Shown: one piece after another, positions 8,661-15,889 of the stretch
How the letters are laid out: the number at the start of each line of letters is the position of its first letter
How positions within the stretch are numbered: the stretch's first letter is position 1
Source of the DNA: Halorubrum trapanicum
Lineage (GTDB): Archaea; Halobacteriota; Halobacteria; Halobacteriales; Haloferacaceae
Assembly (NCBI RefSeq): GCF_017873555.1
Contig: NZ_JAGGKE010000002.1
Span: forward strand, 248,001 to 312,000
Reading direction: 5' to 3'
DNA length: 64,000 nt
Position numbers and translations under genes: made by a program
The notes under the pieces: generated by a model
What the model saw: the letters and a program-made list of their open reading frames with translations, nothing else
Database searches by the model: none
What the model was told of the DNA's origin: nothing

Positions 8661-9392
8661 ATGGACCTGACGACCGCGCTCGACGCCCACGACGCGACCG
8701 TCTGCGTCGTCGGCGCCGGCGGCAAGAAGTCGACGCTGTTCGCGCTCGCCGACAGACTCGACCGGCCGGTCGTGACCGCGAGCGTCCGGATACCGATCTT
8801 CGACGACCGGGTCGCCGCGGTGCGCGTGACCGAGGACCCGGTCGCCGCGCTCGCCGAGGCGGGACTCGACGACTGGCCGCTCGGGCTGGTTCCCGAGCGC
8901 GAGCGGTCGGACCGGTACCTCGGGTACGACGTTGAGACGGTCGCGGAGATCGCCGACGCCGCTCCCGGCGCGACGCTCGTGAAGGCGGACGGCGCGCGCC
9001 TCCGGGAGTTCAAGGCGCCCGGCGACCACGAGCCGCAGATCCCGGCGAACGCGGACGTCGTCGTCCCGATCGCGAGCGCGCACGTCGTCGGCGAACCCCT
9101 CACCGAGGAACACGTCCACCGGCCGGAAGAGGTCGCCGCGATCACGGGCCGCGAGATCGGGTCGGAGATCCGCCCCGCCGACATCGCGACCGTCCTCGCC
9201 AGCCCGGCTGGCGGGCTGAAGGGCGTCCCGAGCGACGCGATCGCGATCCCGGTCGTGAACAAGGTCGACGACGAGGCGGACACCGCCGCGGCCCGGAAGG
9301 TCGCGAGGGAGATCCACTTCCGCGCGAACGTGCCGCGCGTCCTTCTCACGCGCCTGATCGCGGACGATCCGGTCGTCGAGGTCGTGGAGTGA
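8661..9392 (+). CDS. yqeC: YqeC-family selenium/molybdenum-hydroxylase accessory-like protein
   Basis: The 243-residue P-loop-like protein begins with CVVGAGGKKSTLFALAD, the YqeC nucleotide-binding motif. It continues with LVKADGARLREFKAPGDHEPQIP and VPIASAHVVGEPLTEEHVHRPE, both diagnostic of the family. YqeC is linked in bacteria to maturation of selenium-dependent molybdenum hydroxylases, but its reaction is not firmly established. No other selenium gene is in this window. The only molybdo/tungsto-like neighbour is the divergent AOR paralogue, 127 bp away. Start at 8661 is the ATG closest to the fold. Confidence 0.85.
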   Translation: MDLTTALDAHDATVCVVGAGGKKSTLFALADRLDRPVVTASVRIPIFDDRVAAVRVTEDPVAALAEAGLDDWPLGLVPERERSDRYLGYDVETVAEIADAAPGATLVKADGARLREFKAPGDHEPQIPANADVVVPIASAHVVGEPLTEEHVHRPEEVAAITGREIGSEIRPADIATVLASPAGGLKGVPSDAIAIPVVNKVDDEADTAAARKVAREIHFRANVPRVLLTRLIADDPVVEVVE

Positions 9393-9396
9393 GCCG

Positions 9397-9996
9397 CTAC
9401 GAGGTCCCCTCCAGAAGCTCCTCGAACGACCGCCACAGCGCCCGGTACAGCGTCCACGCGTCGACGCCGGTCCGGTCGGTCACGGCTCGGCAGGCGTCGT
9501 CGAACCGACGGTAGTCGGCGGTCGACGGCGGGTCCGGGTAGTCGCCGTCGAGTTCCCCGGCCGCGACCAGCACGGCCCACGTCCGGCGGTCGATCGCGAC
9601 GAACCGCGACGGCGCGAGGAACTGGCAGAAGCCGGACGCGACCGCGACGTCGACCCCGTCGAGCGCGGTGAGCGCGTCGAGGGCGGCGTCGACGTCGGGC
9701 GGGTCGGCGTTTTTCACACCCACCGCGTCGGCAGCCGCCTCGATGGCGTCGATCACGTCGTCGAACTCGTTGTCGCGGAACGCCTCCTCGCGCTCGCGGC
9801 GTTCGCGGTCCGGGTACTCGCCGAGGTACCGGCGGAAGTACCACCGGACGATCCACTGGGCGTCCCGTCGGCCGTACTCCTCGCCGGCGAACGTCTTCGG
9901 GACGGTCTCGACGTGCTGGCGCTCCACGTCGTACAGCGGCTCCGCCGCCGCGTACTCCCGGGCGCGGTCCCGGAGGGTCGACTCGCTCAGGTCCAT
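9397..9996 (-). CDS. Conserved haloarchaeal hypothetical protein (199 aa)
   Basis: This is a soluble, helical, acidic protein with no signal peptide. A conserved-looking core GFCQFLAPSRFVAIDRRTWAVL resembles the helix-hairpin-helix neighbourhood of DNA-glycosylase-like folds, where a 'FL.P..F...D.R' pattern recurs, but no catalytic Lys/Asp pair can be assigned. It ends convergently 4 bp from yqeC. Function is unknown. Confidence 0.75.
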   Translation of the reverse strand: MDLSESTLRDRAREYAAAEPLYDVERQHVETVPKTFAGEEYGRRDAQWIVRWYFRRYLGEYPDRERREREEAFRDNEFDDVIDAIEAAADAVGVKNADPPDVDAALDALTALDGVDVAVASGFCQFLAPSRFVAIDRRTWAVLVAAGELDGDYPDPPSTADYRRFDDACRAVTDRTGVDAWTLYRALWRSFEELLEGTS

Positions 9997-10086
9997 CGCC
10001 TCGCGGTACGGGGGTGGGACGGATGAACATTCGTCTCATTCATCCCGATCGATCGTTTCATACTGGCGTGGTGGTTGGTAGCACAC

Positions 10087-11247
10087 ATGACAGATGACCG
10101 GATCCCGGTCACCGTCCTCAGCGGCTACCTCGGCGCCGGAAAGACGACCATGGTGAACCACCTGCTCTCGAACCCCGGCGACAGACGGATCGCCGTCATC
10201 TTGAACGACATGGGCGAGGTGAATGTCGACGCGGAACTCGTCGCCCGCGAAAACGACGAGGAGGGAGTCGTCGACCTCTCGAACGGCTGTATCTGCTGTC
10301 GGCTCCAGGACGACCTGCTCTCGGAGGCCGCGGCGCTGGCCGAGTCCCGGGAGTTCGACTACCTCCTCGTCGAGTCGTCGGGCATCTCCGAGCCGATCCC
10401 GGTCGCGCGGGCGTTCACCGAGGGAACTGAGGACTCCGAGATCGACCCCACCGAGCGGTTCCGGCTCGACACGATGGTGACCGTCCTCGACACGTACGGG
10501 TTCTGGAAGGAGTTCGACGCGGGCGAGAGCCTCCCGGGCGACGGGGAGCCGGCTGCCGACCGGCCCCTCGCGGACGTGCTCGTCGAAGGGATCGAGTTCT
10601 GCGACGTGCTCGTGTTGAACAAGACGGACATGGTCCCCGACGACGTGCTCGACGAGATCGAGTCGGTCGCCGACCGGCTCGGGCCCCGCGCGAGGCGGAT
10701 CCGAACGAGCTACTCCGCGGTCGACCCCGGCGACGTGCTCGACACGGGGCGGTTCGACTTCGAGACGGCCAAGCGGTCGCCGGGGTGGAAGCGCGAAATC
10801 GCCGAGAGCGAGGGCGATGCGGGAGATGAGGGTACGGAGGAGGGAGCGGGCCACGCGCACGATCACGACCACGTCGAGGGCGCCGCCGCGGCCCACGGCG
10901 TCGACTCGTTCGTTTACCGCTCCGCCGACGCGCTCGACCCGGAGCCGTTCGCGAACTGGCTGGACGACTGGGACGGCGCGGTCGTGCGGGCGAAAGGGGT
11001 GGCGAACGTCGCGGGCACCGACGAGGTGATCGGCGTGAGTCAGGCCGGTCCCTCGGTACAGGCGGGCCCCATCGGCGAGTGGGACCCGGACGACGACCGC
11101 CGGACGCGGCTCGTGTTCATCGGCAGCGAGATGGACGAGGCGAGGATTCGCGGCGAACTCGACGATCTGGCGACCACCGGCGGGGGGACGGCGGCCGACG
11201 GGGAAACCGCGCCCGAGGAGGCGGCGGCCGACGCGTTCCCGCTGTGA
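10087..11247 (+). CDS. COG0523 (CobW/ZNG1-like) metallochaperone GTPase
   Basis: This is a 386-residue G3E GTPase. Walker A is VLSGYLGAGKTTMVNHLL (residues 8-25). The metal-binding C-x-C-C motif is in SNGCICCRL, and NKTD is the guanine specificity motif. A His-rich linker (HAHDHDHVEG) near residue 257 is typical for metal delivery. The C-terminal domain follows from about residue 275. The family inserts Zn, Co or other metals into client enzymes; the metal here cannot be told from sequence. ATG at 10087 was chosen over TTG at 10075. It is divergent from the hypothetical gene that starts at 9996. Confidence 0.92.
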   Translation: MTDDRIPVTVLSGYLGAGKTTMVNHLLSNPGDRRIAVILNDMGEVNVDAELVARENDEEGVVDLSNGCICCRLQDDLLSEAAALAESREFDYLLVESSGISEPIPVARAFTEGTEDSEIDPTERFRLDTMVTVLDTYGFWKEFDAGESLPGDGEPAADRPLADVLVEGIEFCDVLVLNKTDMVPDDVLDEIESVADRLGPRARRIRTSYSAVDPGDVLDTGRFDFETAKRSPGWKREIAESEGDAGDEGTEEGAGHAHDHDHVEGAAAAHGVDSFVYRSADALDPEPFANWLDDWDGAVVRAKGVANVAGTDEVIGVSQAGPSVQAGPIGEWDPDDDRRTRLVFIGSEMDEARIRGELDDLATTGGGTAADGETAPEEAAADAFPL

Positions 11248-11257
11248 GGCCGGCGCG

Positions 11258-11410
11258 TCAGATCCCGAGCTCCGCCTGTAGGTCGTCCCACTCGTCGTGG
11301 AACCCGTGGGTGGACTCGGTCTCGGCGCCGACCGCCGACTGGTAGACGTCGTCGTACTTCAGCAGCTGGCCCCACTCGTCGTGGAACGCCCAGTTGCAGT
11401 ACTTACACAT
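11258..11410 (-). CDS. Small protein with C-x2-C and a duplicated FHDEW motif (50 aa)
   Basis: The 50-codon frame starts MCKYCNWAFHDEWGQLLKYD, giving one C-x2-C knuckle, and ends FHDEWDDLQAELGI. The segment FHDEW(G/D)(Q/D)L occurs twice, so the protein may be an internal duplication. It lies 10 bp after the COG0523 gene on the opposite strand. Codon use is normal for the chromosome (G/C third positions). No function is known to me. Two C-x2-C proteins may pair to bind a metal, but this is inference. Confidence 0.7.
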   Translation of the reverse strand: MCKYCNWAFHDEWGQLLKYDDVYQSAVGAETESTHGFHDEWDDLQAELGI

Positions 11411-11562
11411 ACGAGCCACCACGAGAGGGAGCGACATACCGGTTTCGGCGGGAGAGACGAGCGGACGGCTCGAAGCCGCCGCGCGTCCCGAACGCCGACA
11501 GAGTGAACCTCGTCCGTGTCGTACGGTACCTATCGACGCGGATCGACCGCGGCGGGAACCTC

Positions 11563-11730
11563 ATGGTCACGTATAGACGCGGCGGACACGTTCACGGCGG
11601 CGACGAGGCGGTCGAGCGCACCTGCGACCTCTGCGAGTGGCACTGCGTCGCCGACGGGTATCCGGAACTGGTGTCGCGGTACCAGTCGCATCTCCGGGCG
11701 GAACACCCGAAGGCGTGGCTCCGGGCCTGA
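11563..11730 (+). CDS. Small C2H2-like zinc-finger protein (55 aa)
   Basis: The protein has one C-x2-C (CDLCEW) and a following H-x4-H (SHLRAEH) after a loop of about 18 residues, as in small haloarchaeal zinc-finger proteins. ATG at 11563 is preferred; a GTG at 11503 would add 20 residues of no clear character. The role is unknown; DNA or RNA binding is plausible. It stands alone between divergent and convergent neighbours. Confidence 0.7.
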   Translation: MVTYRRGGHVHGGDEAVERTCDLCEWHCVADGYPELVSRYQSHLRAEHPKAWLRA

Positions 11731-11790
11731 TCGTCGTCGCGGGCAGAAAAAGTCCGGACGGCGGCGTGGCGATGCCTCGGCGTCGGGGGT

Positions 11791-12960
11791 TCAGGGTTCG
11801 AGCAGGACCTTCGTGACGCCCTCCTCGCGGGCGTCGAACGCCTCGTACATCCCGGGCGCCTCCTCGAGGTCGACGCGGTGCGAGACGACCCAGCTCGGGT
11901 CGGCGCGCCCCTCGATGATCATGTCGCGGAGGTACCGGTTGTACTCCTTCACGTTACACTGGCCCGTGCCGCACTTGAGGCCCTTCTCGAAGAACTTCCC
12001 GAAGTCGATGCCGAGGCGCCCCTGCGCGGCCATGTCGTCGGGCGCCCCCGGATCCTCGGGCACGTACAGGCCGGGGATTCCCAGCTCGCCGGTCGGTCGG
12101 ACCACGCGGATGAGGTTGTTGATCACGACCGCCGGGTTCTCCTTGGCCGGCTGGTAGGAGTAGTCCTCGGTGTCGGTGTCGACGTCGTCCGGGTCGGTCG
12201 CCTGGTACCCGACCGCGTCGACGCCCTTGTCGACCATCCCGCCGTGTTCCTCGATGATCTGGTCGACCGGGTCGCCCTCGGAGAAGTCGATCGCGTGGGC
12301 GTCGCAGTGCTCCTCCGCGAGCTCCAGTCGGCTCGGTACCTGGTCGACGACGTAGATCTCGGCCGCACCCTTGATCTTGGCGCTGTAGGCGGCCATCAGC
12401 CCGACCGGGCCGGCGCCGAAGATGGCGACGGACTCGCCGGACTCGAGGTTGGCCAGCTCGGTGCCGTGCCACCCCGTCGGGAAGATGTCCGCGAGCAGCG
12501 AGAACGCGTCCTCGTGTTCGCGCCCCTCGGGCAGCTTCAACGCGTTGTGGTCGGCGTAGGGGACTCGCAGCTTCTCGGCCTGTCCGCCCGGATACGGTCC
12601 CATCGCGACGTAGCCGTACGCCCCGCCGGCGAAGCCCGGATTGACGTTGGTACAGAAGCCGGTGTACCCCTCCTCGCAGTTCTGACAGAAGCCGCAGGAG
12701 ACGTTGAAGGGCATGACGACGCGGTCGCCCTCCTCCAGCGTCGACACCGCCTCGCCGACCTCGCTGACGATCCCCATGTTCTCGTGGCCGAACACGATCC
12801 CCTCCTCGGCCGCGGTCCGCCCCTCGTACATGTGGAGGTCGGAGCCGCAGATACACGAGGTCGTGATGTCGACGACGACGTCGTTCGGGTGTTCGATCTC
12901 CGGCTCGTCCACGTCTTCGATGGCCACGTCGTACGGGCCTTGATAGACAACTGCTTTCAT
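11791..12960 (-). CDS. Glutathione-independent formaldehyde dehydrogenase (Zn-dependent medium-chain ADH)
   Basis: This is a 389-residue zinc alcohol dehydrogenase. The catalytic zinc ligands are C38 (in CICGSD), H59 and E60 (FGHEN). The structural zinc ligands are C89, C92, C95 and C103. The NAD fold is marked by IFGAGPVGLMAAYSA near residue 180. The insert MGPYPGGQAEKLRVP and the extended C-terminal half match the Pseudomonas-type formaldehyde dehydrogenase and dismutase group. The likely reaction is formaldehyde + NAD+ to formate. Its divergent neighbour is formate dehydrogenase, giving a two-step route to CO2. Substrate is inferred; other alcohols or aldehydes are possible. Confidence 0.88.
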   Translation of the reverse strand: MKAVVYQGPYDVAIEDVDEPEIEHPNDVVVDITTSCICGSDLHMYEGRTAAEEGIVFGHENMGIVSEVGEAVSTLEEGDRVVMPFNVSCGFCQNCEEGYTGFCTNVNPGFAGGAYGYVAMGPYPGGQAEKLRVPYADHNALKLPEGREHEDAFSLLADIFPTGWHGTELANLESGESVAIFGAGPVGLMAAYSAKIKGAAEIYVVDQVPSRLELAEEHCDAHAIDFSEGDPVDQIIEEHGGMVDKGVDAVGYQATDPDDVDTDTEDYSYQPAKENPAVVINNLIRVVRPTGELGIPGLYVPEDPGAPDDMAAQGRLGIDFGKFFEKGLKCGTGQCNVKEYNRYLRDMIIEGRADPSWVVSHRVDLEEAPGMYEAFDAREEGVTKVLLEP

Positions 12961-13165
12961 GTTGGTTCCGGTTGTATCGTGTTAACAAATCATAGTAAAT
13001 GTTTTTCCATTATAATTACGGTTAACAATACTGAAACGTCGACTGTTAACAGGAGTCGGGGGGTGACCGCCTGCGCCTGCTCCGGATCCGGTGGAACCAC
13101 CGACACACTCATTGACTGCGACGATAGATCGTGTGGTATGTGCGCACACGGGGGCGGTGAGACCG
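12961..13165. promoter_or_regulatory. Divergent promoter region with three GTTAAC boxes
   Basis: The region is AT-rich compared with everything around it and lies between the formaldehyde and formate dehydrogenase genes. GTTAAC occurs at 12981-12986, 13021-13026 and 13045-13050. The first and third are full TGTTAACA palindromes. Spacings are 40 and 24 bp. A hexamer of this AT content three times in 70 bp of a high-GC genome is unlikely by chance, so these are probable operators for a shared regulator. The regulator is not identified. Confidence 0.6.
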
Positions 13166-15349
13166 ATGTCCAGTGAGCCGGACGACGCGACGAAGACGAT
13201 CTGTCCGTACTGCGGGGTCGGCTGCGGGATCCGCGTGCTGGAGGGCGACGAGCCGGGCGAGATGCGCTTCATGCCGTGGGGCGACGCGCCGGTGAACGAG
13301 GGGAGCGTCTGCATCAAGGGCGGGGCGGCGACGCAGGTCGTCGACCACGAGGACCGACTGACCGAACCGCTGATCAAAGAGAACGGGGAGTTCCGCGAGG
13401 CGACCTGGGAGGAGGCGCTCGACCGCGTCGTCGACGAGATGGAGGGGATCCGAGAGGAGCACGGTCCCGACGGGATGGGATTCTTCGGCTCCTCGAAGAC
13501 GTTCAACGAGGAGAACTACCTCATCCAGAAGCTGGCGCGGCGGTACGGCACCAATCAGGTCGACAACTGCACGCGGATGTGCCACGCCTCCACCGTCTGG
13601 GCGCTCCGGACCAGCCTCGGGATGGGCGCGATGACGAACAGCATGGCCGACCTGGAGGACTCCGCGGACGTGCTGTGGATCCAGGGGGCGAACCCGGGCG
13701 AGCAGCACCCGATCGCTAACAGCCAGTACTTCCGGCAGGCCGTCCTGGAGGGCGCGACCGTCATCCAGGTCGACCCGCACGCGAACAAGACCACCCGGTC
13801 GTTCGAGATCGACGACACCGACCGGCACATGCACCTCCAGCTGAAGCCGGGAACCGACATTCCCCTCCTGAACGTCGTTCTCAAGACGATCTTAGAGCGC
13901 CACGAGGAAGATCCGGACGCGGGCTGGATCGACGAGGCGTTCGTCGCGGAGCGAACCAAGGGGATCGACCACCTGAAGGAGACGCTCGCAGACTTCGACA
14001 AGGAGGCGGCCGCCGAGGAGTGCGGCGTGCCGCTGGCGGACATCGAAGCCGCCGCCGAGAAGTACGCGATGGCGAACGACGCCGCGGTCTTCACCGGGAT
14101 GGGGATGAGCCAGCACACCTGCGGCGTCGACAACGTCCAAAACGAGATCAACCTCGCGCTGATCACGGGGAACCTCGGCCGCCCGGGAACCGGCGTCAAC
14201 CCCCTACGCGGGCAGAACAACGTCCAGGGCACCTGCGACGTGGGCGCGATGCCGAACGTCCTCCCGGGGTACCAGCTCGTCGACGACGACGAGGCCCGCG
14301 AGTCCGTCGAGGACGTGTGGGGCTTCGAGATCCCCGACGAACCCGGACTGACGAACGTCGAGATCTCCCACGCGATCGGCGACACCGTCCACGGCCTGTA
14401 CGTCATGGGCGAGAACCCGATCATGAGCGAGCCGGACGGCAACCGGACCGAGAAGCGGTTCCGCGAGGATCTGGACTTCATGGTGGTCCAGGACATCTTC
14501 ATGACCGAGACCGCAGAGCTGGCGGACGTCGTCCTCCCCGCGACGACGTGGGCCGAGCGCGACGGCACCGTCACCAACACGGACCGCCGCGTCCAGCGCA
14601 TGCGCGGCGTCCACAAGGTCCACGAGAACACCCGCCACGACCTCGATATCCTCTGTGAGGTGGGGACGCGGCTGTTCGACGGCAGCGAGGAACGGAGTTC
14701 CTCGGAGAACCGGGCGAAGCCCGGTGGAGCCTTCGAGTTCGACGGGCCCGAGGAGGTGTTCGAGGAGCTGCGCGAGGTCTGTCCGATCATGCACGGGATG
14801 ACCTACGACGCGCTCGGCGAGACGGGGCTTCACTGGCCCTGCTACGAGGAGGGCGACGAGGGCGACCCGTTCCTCTACGAGGACACCTTCGAGACCGAGG
14901 ACGGTCTCGGCCGCATCGAGGGCGTCGTCCACCAGGAGCCGAAGGAGGTCCCCGACGAGGAGTACCCGCTCGTGTTGACCACGGCGCGGCTCGAAGAGCA
15001 CTACAACACCGGGACGATGAGCCGCCGGTCGCCCACGCTCTCGAAGCAGCACCCGGAGAACTTCGTCGACGTCCACCCGAACGACGCCGAGCGGTACGGC
15101 ATCGAGGACGGCGACGACGTGGTATTGAAGTCCAGACGCGGCGAGATCACCGTCCGCGCGGACGTGACCGAGGACATCAAGGAGGGCGTCGTCTGGACCA
15201 CGCCGCACTTCGCGGCCGCCTCCGCGAACCGCCTCACAAACGACGTGCTCGACGAGCGCGCCAAGATCCCCGAGTACAAGGCCGCGTCCGCAGAGATCGA
15301 GGTCGACATCGAGACCGCGGGCGACGACGCGGCGTCCGCCGACGACTGA
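13166..15349 (+). CDS. Formate dehydrogenase alpha subunit (Mo/W-bis-MGD, Cys type)
   Basis: The 727-residue enzyme starts with a [4Fe-4S] site, C13-x2-C16-x3-C20 with C49 (SVCIKGG). The Mo/W ligand is Cys139 followed by His140 in NCTRMCHAS, aligning with Sec140-His141 of E. coli FdhF; the codon is TGC, so there is no selenocysteine. The rest is the three-part molybdopterin fold and a C-terminal MGD-binding beta barrel (PLVLTTARLEEHYNTGTMSR). No beta or gamma subunit is adjacent, so the electron acceptor is unknown. ATG at 13166 puts the Fe-S motif close to the N-terminus. A short palindromic in-frame insertion lies at 14686-14725. Confidence 0.93.
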   Translation: MSSEPDDATKTICPYCGVGCGIRVLEGDEPGEMRFMPWGDAPVNEGSVCIKGGAATQVVDHEDRLTEPLIKENGEFREATWEEALDRVVDEMEGIREEHGPDGMGFFGSSKTFNEENYLIQKLARRYGTNQVDNCTRMCHASTVWALRTSLGMGAMTNSMADLEDSADVLWIQGANPGEQHPIANSQYFRQAVLEGATVIQVDPHANKTTRSFEIDDTDRHMHLQLKPGTDIPLLNVVLKTILERHEEDPDAGWIDEAFVAERTKGIDHLKETLADFDKEAAAEECGVPLADIEAAAEKYAMANDAAVFTGMGMSQHTCGVDNVQNEINLALITGNLGRPGTGVNPLRGQNNVQGTCDVGAMPNVLPGYQLVDDDEARESVEDVWGFEIPDEPGLTNVEISHAIGDTVHGLYVMGENPIMSEPDGNRTEKRFREDLDFMVVQDIFMTETAELADVVLPATTWAERDGTVTNTDRRVQRMRGVHKVHENTRHDLDILCEVGTRLFDGSEERSSSENRAKPGGAFEFDGPEEVFEELREVCPIMHGMTYDALGETGLHWPCYEEGDEGDPFLYEDTFETEDGLGRIEGVVHQEPKEVPDEEYPLVLTTARLEEHYNTGTMSRRSPTLSKQHPENFVDVHPNDAERYGIEDGDDVVLKSRRGEITVRADVTEDIKEGVVWTTPHFAAASANRLTNDVLDERAKIPEYKAASAEIEVDIETAGDDAASADD
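14686..14725 (+). repeat. Two tandem perfect hairpins inside the formate dehydrogenase gene
   Basis: CGAGGAAC-GGA-GTTCCTCG (14686-14704) is an 8-bp perfect inverted repeat with a 3-base loop. ACCGGGC-GAA-GCCCGGT (14709-14725) is a 7-bp one, also with a 3-base loop. Both lie in frame and encode a Ser/Arg/Lys-rich stretch (EERSSSENRAKPGG) unlike the acidic protein around it. It looks like a small palindromic insertion tolerated in a surface loop. Confidence 0.75.
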
Positions 15350-15364
15350 GCGGGGTCAGCTCTT

Positions 15365-15832
15365 TTACACGCTCTCTTCCAGCACCGCGCGGTCGCCGTG
15401 TCGGACGACGACGCGGTCCGAGACTGACGCCTCGATGAAGTCGACCGCGACCGAGTACCGGTGTTCCTGCGCCACGTCCGGGCAGGCGTTCCCCTCCCAC
15501 TCCGGGTCGTTTCTGGTCTCGACGCGGAGCGAGAGCGTTCCCTCGTCGAGCGCGGCGTCGATCAGGGCGGGCCGGTAACACTCCCGCGCGCCGTCGAGGA
15601 TCCGCCCCGCGACGACCAAGCGCGGCGGGGCGGCGTCGAGGTCGCGACGCAGTTCGGCGGCGTCGACGGGACCGTGATCGGGACCCGGCCGGTCACCGTC
15701 GTACTCGCGGCGGAACGTCACCTCGGCGCCGTCGACCGTCGTCGGGTCCTCGCTCCACGGCGGCGTGGGACACCCCGCGAGCGAGGCGGTGCCGACGGCG
15801 GCCGCGGACGCGAGGAGGGCGCGGCGTCGCAT
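15365..15832 (-). CDS. Predicted Tat-exported lipoprotein (155 aa)
   Basis: The N-terminus MRRRALLASAAAVGTASLAGC has an Arg-rich start, a hydrophobic core and a lipobox (SLAGC), the pattern of haloarchaeal Tat lipoproteins. The mature part has two more cysteines (ECYRP, NACPD) that could form a disulfide. No known domain is recognised. GTG at 15844 would add four residues; ATG at 15832 fits the signal better. Gene ends meet those of formate dehydrogenase convergently. Confidence 0.8.
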   Translation of the reverse strand: MRRRALLASAAAVGTASLAGCPTPPWSEDPTTVDGAEVTFRREYDGDRPGPDHGPVDAAELRRDLDAAPPRLVVAGRILDGARECYRPALIDAALDEGTLSLRVETRNDPEWEGNACPDVAQEHRYSVAVDFIEASVSDRVVVRHGDRAVLEESV

Positions 15833-15889
15833 GTCGCGGGCCACGCGGAGCGCGGTGAAGTGTCTTGTGCGGTCCCGCCCGTATCGGGA

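Noticed and set aside
8661-9392. A full selenium-hydroxylase system around yqeC
   Set aside because: No selenophosphate synthase, xdh-type hydroxylase or yqeB gene is in the window.
13576-13590. Selenocysteine in formate dehydrogenase
   Set aside because: The active-site codon is TGC (Cys), and there is no in-frame TGA.
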